NCBI RefSeq assembly: GCF_963675585.1
Contig: NZ_OY776414.1
Span: 1,963,001-2,027,000, forward strand
DNA length: 64,000 nt
Origin: an uncultured Draconibacterium sp.
GTDB lineage: Bacteria > Bacteroidota > Bacteroidia > Bacteroidales > Prolixibacteraceae
Reading direction: 5' to 3'
In this document: piece by piece, positions 50,681-59,943 of the stretch
Numbering within the stretch: the stretch's first letter is position 1
How the letters are laid out: each line of letters opens with the position of its first letter
Notes under the pieces: model-generated
What the model was told of the DNA's origin: nothing
Seen by the model: the letters and a program-made list of their open reading frames with translations, nothing else
The model's database searches: none
Made by a program: the position numbers and the translations under genes

Positions 50681-52726
50681 TTATTGAATTGTAACGTTAA
50701 AAACAAATGTTAGCTGATACTGTGTTCCTTCTTTTGTGTACACAAATGCTTCTTTTACCGTGTATTTGTCGCCGGCACTCGATTTTCCGGGGTATTGACC
50801 AATACTAAACTGAAAATTATCGGCTGTAAATTCAGCAAATAGTTTACTGTCGTTGTCGCTTCCCCAGCCAATAACTGCACCCTGGCTATCGTACCAGAAA
50901 CCCAATCCGTTTGCTGTGGTATTGTAGTTCAGCGATCCGTCGGGTTCAACTGCTGCAAAAGCAATTTTGCCTTCCTGCGGAGTTTGTTTTGCGGCCAGTA
51001 GCGCACCTGCAATTTCAGAAGGTTGCATAACCAAAGCCTGAGCAACTTTACCTATATCACCGTTGTCATTCAGACTTACAACTGTACCGGAATAATTTTC
51101 GGCATCGGCAGCAAAAGAGACATCGTAAGTTAAAGTCAGGTCTTCAGGTGTTTCGTCGGGATTAATAACAACACTTCCCAAAAGATTTGTATTGCTGAAT
51201 TTCACTTTGTAAGGCCACTGATCGTCATTGATTTCTTTCTCGTCCCAGGCATGCGGAGCATAAGTCGTTGGAGCGCCCAAAACCACAAGCCATAATTTTG
51301 AACAAGCTTCAGGTATTGTAAATTCGATGTCACCGGCCATGGTTTTATTCATGTCACCGTAAACACGCTCACCATTGTTTAACAAGGCAACGTATCCGTA
51401 ACGCCATCCGGCGCGTGTTAACGAACTGCTGTTGTAATTTCGGGTTGTTAACGTATTTTCATTGTCGGTATATTCGCCCGGATCGTTTGCAGCAAGAGCA
51501 GAACCCGGTGTAAGTGCTTTAAACGATGTGCTTACCACTGTTCCTGCTTCAGGCACGTTTAACGGAATTACGTTGTATCCGGTAGTTCCCGGACAACGAC
51601 TGTATGCCACCTGGTAATATCCATCTTCAACCTGGTACAATTTATAGGTTTGTTTGCCCATGTAATTGCTTCCATACGAGCGGAGTGCATCGTAATCCCA
51701 GGTAACAAAACGGCTGGCCGCTTCATACATTTCATCATTAAAATCTGCAACTGACAAGCTGTTTATGCGCATATAAGCCTGAAACGGATCTTCGGGTTCT
51801 TTTGCCTCGCGCCAAACTTTACCCACCATGTCGATGCCGTGTTTTTTGGTCCAGTAATAATGAATAAAATAACTTGCATAACGCATGTGCTCGTGGATAA
51901 CATGACGATGGTAATTATCGCAATAAACCGGATAATGGTAACCTTCAAACAGCTGTTCAGGATAACTTTGCATGGCTTGCCATTGCGCAGTTTGCTCCCA
52001 GAAACCATTTCCACCGTTTCCACCAAAACCGTAACGAAAACCTGCACCATCGCCTAAATCACAAAAAACCTGGTATTGAAAACTATGGCCAATTTCGTGT
52101 GCAATAACAGATCCTACCGGATGTACAGTTCCCGGATTAATCCAAAGTGCACCAATTACATCATCGTATCCGGCACCATAAGCCATCCACTCTTGTGTAT
52201 AGAACAGATAAATTTGCATCTTGTAATTGTCAAGATTTGATTTACCCACCCCTGTCTCGGCAAATTTTAACTGATTAATATTTAAATCGTAAAATTGTTC
52301 TGCCTTGGTTAGTAAGTCGTTAATATCCACCCGATACGATGCAGGGACAGTACTTGCATTTGGATTGCTTCCGAATCCTTCTTCCCAAAAAACAATAAAA
52401 TGATCTGATTGCTGACTACGTACAAATGTCCATTTGCTGTCGCCACGCAAAAAGTCAACATTTTTGTGTTCTTCCGGTTTATAAAATTTAGCAAAATCAG
52501 CAACATCTGATTCAGCAAGAACAACTACCGACGGTGTTGTATCTGTTGGAATTGTGTCCACCGGAATTGGATCGGGATCCGGTTCCGGATCGGGAGTTAC
52601 TTCGTCGCCTTCGCACCCGGTAATAAAGGTAAATGCAAATACCAATACCATAAGTAAACGCACGCTTAACTTACCAATACCTAAATCGTAATGTTTCCGG
52701 TAATTTGTGTTTATCATACTTCTCAT
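50681..52726 (-). CDS. Metallopeptidase-like lipoprotein (DUF6055-like) with C-terminal DUF4859 domain
   Basis: This 681-residue lipoprotein (Cys38 in ITGC) has an acidic proline linker (PDPEPDPDPIPVD). The core holds KWTFVRSQQSDHFIVFWEEG, YKMQIYLFYTQEWMAYGAG and VIAHEIGHSFQYQVF (His210-Glu211 to His214). This is a zinc-peptidase pattern of what I recognise as DUF6055. The C-terminus (about 555-681) is a DUF4859 domain with GLGFWYDSQGAVIGWG and NFQFSIGQYPGKSSAGDKYTV, the same domain repeated four times in the gene before it. A second ATG at 52717 is possible. The role may be binding and processing a glycoprotein at the cell surface. Confidence 0.8.
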   Translation of the reverse strand: MRSMINTNYRKHYDLGIGKLSVRLLMVLVFAFTFITGCEGDEVTPDPEPDPDPIPVDTIPTDTTPSVVVLAESDVADFAKFYKPEEHKNVDFLRGDSKWTFVRSQQSDHFIVFWEEGFGSNPNASTVPASYRVDINDLLTKAEQFYDLNINQLKFAETGVGKSNLDNYKMQIYLFYTQEWMAYGAGYDDVIGALWINPGTVHPVGSVIAHEIGHSFQYQVFCDLGDGAGFRYGFGGNGGNGFWEQTAQWQAMQSYPEQLFEGYHYPVYCDNYHRHVIHEHMRYASYFIHYYWTKKHGIDMVGKVWREAKEPEDPFQAYMRINSLSVADFNDEMYEAASRFVTWDYDALRSYGSNYMGKQTYKLYQVEDGYYQVAYSRCPGTTGYNVIPLNVPEAGTVVSTSFKALTPGSALAANDPGEYTDNENTLTTRNYNSSSLTRAGWRYGYVALLNNGERVYGDMNKTMAGDIEFTIPEACSKLWLVVLGAPTTYAPHAWDEKEINDDQWPYKVKFSNTNLLGSVVINPDETPEDLTLTYDVSFAADAENYSGTVVSLNDNGDIGKVAQALVMQPSEIAGALLAAKQTPQEGKIAFAAVEPDGSLNYNTTANGLGFWYDSQGAVIGWGSDNDSKLFAEFTADNFQFSIGQYPGKSSAGDKYTVKEAFVYTKEGTQYQLTFVFNVTIQ

Positions 52727-52779
52727 GAAATCTAGTTGTTAAAATGGTAGGCAATGAAGATACCCAGTTAGTTTTGAAT

Positions 52780-52808
52780 GGCCGGAAACAAAAAATTTGT
52801 TTCCGGCC
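52780..52808. terminator. Strong intercistronic hairpin after the DUF4859 gene
   Basis: GGCCGGAAACAAA (52780-52792) pairs perfectly with TTTGTTTCCGGCC (52796-52808) across a three-base loop. It lies 15 bases after the stop of the DUF4859 lipoprotein and before the next gene on the - strand. There is no U-run on that strand, so it may be a partial terminator or a stabiliser of the upstream SusC/SusD/DUF4859 mRNA. Confidence 0.7.
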
Positions 52809-52823
52809 TTTTCATTACAGAAT

Positions 52824-54728
52824 TTATTCAGCTATTGTAAGATTGAAAGTAAACGTAACTTGTTTACCATTTAATTTTGCAATTTGTTTAATCGTGGTTG
52901 TATCTCCCACTTTTGCGTTTTCGGGATGATGTCCGAGAGCGAATTGTAGTCCCGATCCGTCGTTTTGTAATTCGCTGTAGAATACCGGAGATTCTCCCCA
53001 GGTTGTTACATTTCCTTCGGCATTAAACCAATGTCCCGGGTAATTTGCTGTTTGAGCCACATTTCCTTCGCCATCAACATACACCGAACCATCTACATTA
53101 ATTCCTTCGAATACCAATGTTTGGTTGCTGATCGCGTCAATTATTTCAGCGGCAGTTAACTGGAATGATTCAGTTAACACATCAGTTACATCAACATAAG
53201 CAGCAGCAAAATCAACATTAAATGTTTCGCTTACATCGTAACTTTTTTCTACTTCGGTAGGTGCACCTTCAGTAATTGTAAATGTAATATTGATTGTTAC
53301 TGATCCTCCATTATATGTAGCAATAAGTGTGGTTGTAACTACATCTCCCGCAACAGCGTTACCCGGGTGATTACCTCCGTAAACGTATAAATCGGTTTCG
53401 TTGTGACCGATGCTACACCAAACTTTACTTTCGGCCCATTCTCCAATTGTTCCATCGGCTTTTAACCAGTAACCCGGAGCATCAGCGGTATAAGATGGTT
53501 CTGTTTCGCTTACTTCTCCCTGGTACAATTTCAACTCGCCCGAGTTAATTGCCTGATGGATTTGGTACGTAGTCATTTTGAAAGCATTACGTAAAGTTTC
53601 GCGAATATCGGCAGTTACACTTGCATAATCATCAGTATATGGTTTCGTAAGTTCAATATCGATAACCAGTGCTTCCGGATCGCCTTCGGGTGCAGTTTCC
53701 GGATCAACATAACCTGTAACTGTAATGGTAATGTTTAGCATCACAATTTTATTGTTGGCAAGGAATCCGTACTTAATTGTAATCTCCTGTCCTTCTTCTA
53801 AATGATCGGGATATTGACCAATACTAACTTCATCGGCTTCAAAATCGCCATAGTTTGTATAAACGGCAGCATCGTCTCCCCAACTTCCTACAAAGCCGCT
53901 AAAGTCGTACCAGAAACCATTTCCGGTTACCGTTTCCTGGTTGTATGAACCATCTGCATTTACGCCAATAAAACTTACATCCTCCATTGAACCAACACCA
54001 AGGTCAGAAAGTACTTTGTCAAGATCAAATTTCAAGGCATCGGCATCGTAAACACTTTTAGGAGTAACGCTAATGCTTAAATCCTGGGTACTTACAACCG
54101 AAGCATTAATTTGTCCGGCTTCGGTAGCATTGATTGCAATGCGCACCACAACCCTGATATCGTTGTACTTCAGCGCTTCCATAACAACAATGGTTTGCCC
54201 TGCAACCAAACGTCCCGGAAACTGGCCAATGTAAAACTCACCCGCTTCGTAATCGAATTCGCAGAATGTCATTGCAAGATCAGTTTCAGAAGCCCACTCG
54301 GTAACATCGCCACGTGCATCCCACCAGTGACCCCATGGCGAACCGGTAGTACTGGCAGAACCATAATCGAGGTGAGTAGTACTGTCGATTGCAAAACCTT
54401 TAATTTCAGGAGCTCCGCTTTCGCCGGCAATACCCGATAACAAATCAGCTTCTGATATGCCAAAAGCCGCAGCAATTTGAGCTATATCAATGGGTAACGA
54501 ACCACCATCGTATAGTGATGCACTCACCACTACATCAAAAGTATAATCAAGAATTAAATCTGCATCAATGTGATTTTTGATGGAATCGGCGATGTACGCT
54601 TGACGTTCTATTTCCGCAATCTCATCAGCCGTTAGCTCATGTAAGGTGCTAAAATCGTCATTGTCTTTGCAGCTAAATACCCCTGCAAATAACATGGCCA
54701 GAATAAAATATATATGTATTTTTTTCAT
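52824..54728 (-). CDS. Four-copy DUF4859 lipoprotein, candidate surface glycan-binding protein
   Basis: This 634-residue lipoprotein (Cys20 in VFSC followed by KDNDD) consists of four DUF4859 domains (about 60-205, 215-345, 355-480 and 490-634). Each has a GHWWDARG, GFWYDFSG, GYWLKADG or GHWFNAEG core followed by a WxE/WGD turn, a GQFPG/GQYPD/GNHPG/GHHPE turn and a closing strand. It occupies the SusE/SusF position after SusD, so it probably binds the polysaccharide or glycoprotein at the cell surface. No enzyme motif is visible. The ligand is unknown. Confidence 0.85.
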   Translation of the reverse strand: MKKIHIYFILAMLFAGVFSCKDNDDFSTLHELTADEIAEIERQAYIADSIKNHIDADLILDYTFDVVVSASLYDGGSLPIDIAQIAAAFGISEADLLSGIAGESGAPEIKGFAIDSTTHLDYGSASTTGSPWGHWWDARGDVTEWASETDLAMTFCEFDYEAGEFYIGQFPGRLVAGQTIVVMEALKYNDIRVVVRIAINATEAGQINASVVSTQDLSISVTPKSVYDADALKFDLDKVLSDLGVGSMEDVSFIGVNADGSYNQETVTGNGFWYDFSGFVGSWGDDAAVYTNYGDFEADEVSIGQYPDHLEEGQEITIKYGFLANNKIVMLNITITVTGYVDPETAPEGDPEALVIDIELTKPYTDDYASVTADIRETLRNAFKMTTYQIHQAINSGELKLYQGEVSETEPSYTADAPGYWLKADGTIGEWAESKVWCSIGHNETDLYVYGGNHPGNAVAGDVVTTTLIATYNGGSVTINITFTITEGAPTEVEKSYDVSETFNVDFAAAYVDVTDVLTESFQLTAAEIIDAISNQTLVFEGINVDGSVYVDGEGNVAQTANYPGHWFNAEGNVTTWGESPVFYSELQNDGSGLQFALGHHPENAKVGDTTTIKQIAKLNGKQVTFTFNLTIAE

Positions 54729-54776
54729 TTGTTGTAAATTTTTGTTGACCTGTCAGGCGGCCAACTGTTTCATTTC

Positions 54777-56468
54777 TTAATTCGCCGTTGTATAACCTTC
54801 GTTTTGTACGAGTGAAATATTTGCATCCAACGCATGCTGTGGAATTGGGAAATAATCCCAGTGCGTTTCAGTAGTAGCATCTTTACAGAACCATGATTTA
54901 CCATTGAAAACATTTCTTCCATCCGTCAATTTAAATCGGATCAAATCCTGACGACGGTGGTGTTCTCCTACAAATTCCCAGGCCAAATCATCCAGTAAAC
55001 CACCCAGTTCAATGTCGCTGCCACCTTCAACAGTGCTAATTTCGCCGTCCCAGTTATTTACACCTTCGCCGGTAAATTCGCGATGTCCGTAATCGTAAAC
55101 ACTCGCTCCTTTTAAATCGGCAACCGTACGAACTGCTGCATTTGCAGTTTCGAACGAACGCGCACGTACTTCAGAAATAAGATCGGCCGCTGTTTGCTCG
55201 TCTTGTCCCAAACGCAACAAACATTCAGCTTTAATAAACATGGCGTCGGCCAAACGGAAATAAGCTACGTCGTTTCCATAGGTTCCTTTGTCTTCCGGTA
55301 CAATTTCGCTTTTTACATAACGGTAACCTTCCTGGAAATACGCACCCGGATTATCAATAGAGTGAACTGCCAATGAATAATTCAGAATTCCATCGCCTAC
55401 CCAATCGTCTCTGTCGAAAGCAATCGGATCACCTGATTGTGGGATATAATTTCCAGCTGCATCTTTTGTCGCAGCACGCTGCACACCACCTGTCCAGGTA
55501 TAAGCCAAACGATTATCGCCATCCTGGTAACTATCGATAAACTGAGGTACGGCACAGCTACCATTCCATGGAGAACCTGAGTAACCATAAGCTGCAGCGC
55601 CGGCTCCAACCAAACATTTATTTACCAAATAGTTGTGTGCTGCATTTTTTGAATCCAAAGGAATTGCAAAAATAACTTCCGGAGAAGTTGAAATGTCTGC
55701 TTTAAAATTATCGGTATAATTTGGAGCAAGAGAATACCCGCCCTCCATTACTTCATCAATTTCGGCAACTGCTTTTGAGTAGTATGTGTTGTCGCTTGTG
55801 CCAAAATACGTATTGTAATTCAGATACAATTTTGCCAAAGCCATACTTGCTGCATAACGGTTTGGATATCCGTGTATTTTTTCTGTTCCCAAATCTTCTT
55901 TAATCGCTTGTAGTTCTGTTTCACAAAAATCGAAAATAGTTTGTGCAGAAGCCTGTTGCGGCAAATAACCCGGCTCTAATTCCTGTGTTGTTTCCAAAGG
56001 TACATTTCTGAAAGCATCAAGAAGAATGGTGTAATTAAGTGCGCGTAAAAAACGCATTCCGGCCTGATCTGATCCGGTTTCGGGTAATACATCCAAGGCT
56101 TTATTTGCATATCCGATGCCGATATAAGCTTCGTTCCACAATCCGTAAAGGTGACCCTGGTTAGCATTCCAGCTGTGCTTGTGCATATTAATGTACAAAT
56201 CGCCCCAACCATGACCAATACGTTTTGGTGTCATGTAGGTATCGCTACATTCTTCCATTACATCAAAATAGCCATTCCATCCCCAATACAGGAAGCGGAA
56301 ATGTGCATAAGCTTCACCCATCATGTATCCCACAATCTCGGGATCGGTTACATCAATCGTTTCGTCGGTAAGACCGGAGTACACTGTTTCCTCCAGGTCG
56401 GTGCATGCTCCAAGTACCAATAAGCCACTTAAAGCAATACTTGTAAATATATTTTTAATACGTTTCAT
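54777..56468 (-). CDS. susD: SusD/RagB family outer-membrane lipoprotein
   Basis: This 563-residue lipoprotein (Cys22 in VLGAC) has the TPR-rich SusD fold. YGLWNEAYIGIGYANKALDVLPE, RFLRALNYTILLDAFRNVPLE and DLIRFKLTDG are characteristic. It binds oligosaccharide at the surface and acts as the lid of the SusC transporter encoded 12 bases upstream. The neighbouring GH127/GH43 enzymes suggest an arabinose-containing ligand. Confidence 0.95.
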   Translation of the reverse strand: MKRIKNIFTSIALSGLLVLGACTDLEETVYSGLTDETIDVTDPEIVGYMMGEAYAHFRFLYWGWNGYFDVMEECSDTYMTPKRIGHGWGDLYINMHKHSWNANQGHLYGLWNEAYIGIGYANKALDVLPETGSDQAGMRFLRALNYTILLDAFRNVPLETTQELEPGYLPQQASAQTIFDFCETELQAIKEDLGTEKIHGYPNRYAASMALAKLYLNYNTYFGTSDNTYYSKAVAEIDEVMEGGYSLAPNYTDNFKADISTSPEVIFAIPLDSKNAAHNYLVNKCLVGAGAAAYGYSGSPWNGSCAVPQFIDSYQDGDNRLAYTWTGGVQRAATKDAAGNYIPQSGDPIAFDRDDWVGDGILNYSLAVHSIDNPGAYFQEGYRYVKSEIVPEDKGTYGNDVAYFRLADAMFIKAECLLRLGQDEQTAADLISEVRARSFETANAAVRTVADLKGASVYDYGHREFTGEGVNNWDGEISTVEGGSDIELGGLLDDLAWEFVGEHHRRQDLIRFKLTDGRNVFNGKSWFCKDATTETHWDYFPIPQHALDANISLVQNEGYTTAN

Positions 56469-56480
56469 TGTTTCTCAATA

Positions 56481-59400
56481 TTAAAAGTTAACAGATAGTC
56501 CAAATGTATATGATCGAACTGTTGGATATTTATCGCGATCATCGATACCAGGTGCCAGGAAGTAGTTTGACACTTCAGGATCGAGACCTGAATAACCGGT
56601 TATACAAAACAGGTTTTGACCCGACACATACACACGCAGGTTCTGAATAAAATTCTCCACTCTTCCTTTAAGCGGAACAGTATATCCTAAAGTAGCATTG
56701 GTCAATTTTACGAAATCACCATTTTCGATGTGGTCGCTCCAAACACCTTGCGACATTGATCCATTCAATTGAGTCTGAAGTTGCTGTCCTGTTGCTTCGT
56801 CAATAACAGGAGCTCCGTTTGCATCAACAGCACCATACAAATTGGCCGATGTTTTTAAACGGTTGTAAGCAATTCCGGTATGCTCGTAAAAGCTTCGTTG
56901 TACATTCAGTATCTGATATCCGAACTGGCCTGTAAACATCAGGTTCAAATCGAAATTTTTGTAACGGAACGTATTGCTCCATCCGGCATACACCTGAGGA
57001 AGTCCGTTACCCAAACGCTGACGGTTCACTTTGTCGTTGTATTTGGTATCAAATTCTTTGGCTACCCAGTTTCCGTCGTCGTCTTTTACTTCAACCAAAA
57101 CGTATCCGTCTTTGCTAACACCAACCGATCGTAATCCCCAGAAATCACCCAAACGATAGCCAACTTCCATGGCGTGAGTCGGAACCGAAATCGGATCGCT
57201 TACTCCACCCACTTCGTTAAAGTTGTCGGTTTCGTATAAATCGTTTGAAAGACTTAATAATTCGTTTTCGTTGTGCGAAAGTGTAACCGTTGTATTCCAC
57301 TCGAAATTACCGGTTTGAACAGGAGTTGCATTTACCATTACTTCAATACCTCTGTTTCGCATCTGACCCACGTTGGCTGTTGTCCATCCGTACATATTTG
57401 GAGGAACCGGCACTGCGTAGTCGTAAAGTAAGTCAACTGTTTTCTTTGAATAAAGATCGATGGCTCCACTTATACGTGCATCAAAAATTGTCCAGTCAAC
57501 ACCAATGTTGTACTCGCTGGTTTTCTCCCATTTTAAATCGGGATTTGGATTTTGTGCCACCTGCAGCGAAGGAGTCCATTCACCGTCTTTACTTAAATGT
57601 TTTCCCCATGCATCGTAATCGAACGTGGTTAACGACAAATATGAATCGTTAGGAATAACACCTGTGATACCATAACCGGCACGTAATTTCAAATTATCAA
57701 GCCAGGTAATATCTTCCATAAATTTTTCGTTGCTGATTGTCCATCCCAACGATGCTGAAGGGAAAGTACCCCATTGGTAGTTAGCACCAAATTTTGACGA
57801 ACCTTCGCGACGAACACTAACCATGGCGTTAAAACGATTGTCGTAACCATAACTTACACGACCAAAAAATCCGATTAGTTTGTTGTCGTTTTTATACGAT
57901 CCCATACTTGCGTTGTGATCTTCATCGGTTAAGTACAATCCCTGACCTAAGTTGTTGTACAAATACGATTCAGAAGGGAAATTTGAGTTTCCGGCGCTAA
58001 ATCCATCGTAAACATTGTACAGGTAACTGTAACCAGCAAGAGCAGTAATACGGTTTTTCTCGATGGTAAAATTGTATTTCGAGGTTAGTTCCAGGTTGTC
58101 GCTTTTGGTGTTATTCGATGACTTTGAAGCAGAGCCACGAACACTTGCTGTTGCCAAACTGAAATAGTCGCTGGTGTAGTAATTTTGCGAAGTAGATTCT
58201 ATTTCTTTACGCGACAACATTAAATTGGTTTGCCATCCTTTAATGGGTTCGAAAGTAATGTTACCGGTTAGGCGGGCATACTGCGAACGTGTATCACCAA
58301 TCAATTCGTTTTGAATTGCCACCGGATTGTAGTACTGAAACAGGTTAAAGTCTTCGTTGTACCCACCGTCTTCGTTATAAACTGGCGACGATGGATTACG
58401 AATTAAAGCCTGACGATACACATAATTGTTGTTGTTGTTGGTATTGTTGTGCGTTGAATAGAGCACATTCACATTAAATTTCAACATATCGTTTAACGCA
58501 TACTGGTTAAAATCGAGCTGTGCTTTAATGTCTTCGCTGTCACTTTTACGCATAATACCTTCTTCGTCAGAATAGGTAACGTTGGCCGAATAAGTTGACG
58601 ATTCAGAACCACCTGTTAAACTCAGCGAATGGTTTTGAGTATAACCTGCTTTGCGAGTTACCGCTTTTAGCCAGTCGGTATCGTATCCTTCGTATTCAAA
58701 AGCTGTGCGGCCATAAATAACATCGTGTGTATCCATAAAATCGGCTGTTTTATACCAATCGGATAAAGACACATAACTTGAATACGTTGCAGTGGTTTTT
58801 GAATTGCGTTTACCGGTTTTAGTGGTAATAATTATTACACCGTTCGCACCACGTGTACCGTAAATTGCTGCTGCCGATGCATCTTTTAATACATCAATCG
58901 ATTCAATATTTTCGGGAGCAACCGTGGTTAAAGATCCTTCGATACCATCAACCAAAACAAGTGGTTCAACACTTCCGTTAATTGTGGTAATACCACGAAG
59001 CATAATGCTTGATGAAGCATTTGGATCACCCGATGATTTAGTAATACTTAAACCGGCAATTTTTCCTTTTACCAATTCGGCAGCATCACCAATTTTACCC
59101 AGCGAAAAGTCTTCCGACTTTACACTTACAACAGCACTGGTTACATCTCCTTTTCGTTGTGTACCATAACCAATTGCCACTACCTCGTCGATACCAATTG
59201 CATCGAAAGTTAGTGTTACATTAATGGTCTTTTGGCTTCCTACAACAACTTCTTGGGTAGTCATTCCAACAAAAGAGAAAACAAGCACATCGCTTTCACT
59301 CACTTCAGGAACGGTATAGTAGCCGTCGAGATTGGTAACCGCCCCCTGGGTGGTTCCTTTTAAAACTACGGTAACTCCCGGAAGCGGAATACCAGACTCA

Positions 59401-59537
59401 TCAACAACGGTTCCTTCAACCTTTGCTTGCGCATAGCCCATTGTTGCAGAACATAAAACGGTAAGAAGAACCATAAGAATAATAAGTCCTCTTGGACTAT
59501 TCTTTGTTCCTCTTTTTTCTTTCAACATTCTTTTCAT
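56481..59537 (-). CDS. susC: SusC/RagA family TonB-dependent outer-membrane transporter
   Basis: This 1018-residue protein has a signal ending GYAQA, a carboxypeptidase-regulatory-like domain (about 38-125; EGTVVDESGIPLPGVTVVLKG), a plug domain with IDVLKDASAAAIYGTRGANG and a 22-strand barrel closing at VRSYTFGLSVNF. It imports oligosaccharides across the outer membrane with SusD. Its promoter region is the 406-base gap after the HTCS gene. It starts the main - strand transcript. Confidence 0.96.
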   Translation of the reverse strand: MKRMLKEKRGTKNSPRGLIILMVLLTVLCSATMGYAQAKVEGTVVDESGIPLPGVTVVLKGTTQGAVTNLDGYYTVPEVSESDVLVFSFVGMTTQEVVVGSQKTINVTLTFDAIGIDEVVAIGYGTQRKGDVTSAVVSVKSEDFSLGKIGDAAELVKGKIAGLSITKSSGDPNASSSIMLRGITTINGSVEPLVLVDGIEGSLTTVAPENIESIDVLKDASAAAIYGTRGANGVIIITTKTGKRNSKTTATYSSYVSLSDWYKTADFMDTHDVIYGRTAFEYEGYDTDWLKAVTRKAGYTQNHSLSLTGGSESSTYSANVTYSDEEGIMRKSDSEDIKAQLDFNQYALNDMLKFNVNVLYSTHNNTNNNNNYVYRQALIRNPSSPVYNEDGGYNEDFNLFQYYNPVAIQNELIGDTRSQYARLTGNITFEPIKGWQTNLMLSRKEIESTSQNYYTSDYFSLATASVRGSASKSSNNTKSDNLELTSKYNFTIEKNRITALAGYSYLYNVYDGFSAGNSNFPSESYLYNNLGQGLYLTDEDHNASMGSYKNDNKLIGFFGRVSYGYDNRFNAMVSVRREGSSKFGANYQWGTFPSASLGWTISNEKFMEDITWLDNLKLRAGYGITGVIPNDSYLSLTTFDYDAWGKHLSKDGEWTPSLQVAQNPNPDLKWEKTSEYNIGVDWTIFDARISGAIDLYSKKTVDLLYDYAVPVPPNMYGWTTANVGQMRNRGIEVMVNATPVQTGNFEWNTTVTLSHNENELLSLSNDLYETDNFNEVGGVSDPISVPTHAMEVGYRLGDFWGLRSVGVSKDGYVLVEVKDDDGNWVAKEFDTKYNDKVNRQRLGNGLPQVYAGWSNTFRYKNFDLNLMFTGQFGYQILNVQRSFYEHTGIAYNRLKTSANLYGAVDANGAPVIDEATGQQLQTQLNGSMSQGVWSDHIENGDFVKLTNATLGYTVPLKGRVENFIQNLRVYVSGQNLFCITGYSGLDPEVSNYFLAPGIDDRDKYPTVRSYTFGLSVNF

Positions 59538-59943
59538 AGTTACATTTTTAAGAGAATAAGAATTAGATTATTTATTTAATAGTCTCAAAAGTGTATTTTA
59601 AATAAGAATGACGCTTATACAAATGATTAAAATGAATACACAAATGTGCAAACGGCTTTGCACCACAAGGTTTATACCTATATTTCCAACACATTGAACA
59701 AATGCATCAACAATTTGAACACAAATAGAACTTTGCTCAACATGCAGTCGCGGTATCTTACTGGAAACTCTCTATGTGTAATCATCAAGAAACTGGCAAG
59801 CTCACTGCAGTCAGGCAAGTTAAAAACAATACAATGCTTCAATTTCCACCATGGATGAGTCTGACAGGATAAATTTGAGAGCTAAAATCACCGTCTCAAT
59901 GATTTAAATTAGCGTATTCGGAAATATTTTTGAAGTAGTAAGC
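59538..59943. other. 406-bp regulatory gap between the HTCS gene and SusC
   Basis: I see no gene here; a 70-residue + strand frame at 59646-59858 looks incidental. The gap holds a short hairpin GTGCAAA-CGGC-TTTGCAC (59646-59663) that may end the HTCS transcript, and a pair of direct repeats at 59687 and 59708. No convincing -33/-7 promoter pair is visible, as expected for an activator-driven SusC promoter. Confidence 0.6.
59687..59726 (-). promoter_or_regulatory. Putative HTCS operator: direct repeat at 21-bp spacing
   Basis: On the + strand CAACACATTGAAC (59687-59699) recurs as CAACAATTTGAAC (59708-59720), 11 of 13 bases identical and exactly two DNA turns apart. Both are followed by an A-rich ACAAAT or AAAT end. 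AraC-type proteins such as HTCS regulators commonly bind such repeats. The pair lies 150-190 bases before the SusC start. Confidence 0.5.

Noticed and set aside
59646-59858. A 70-residue + strand frame in the HTCS-SusC gap
   Set aside because: The sequence is cysteine- and asparagine-rich without pattern, no promoter or ribosome site precedes it, and it overlaps the hairpin and repeats.
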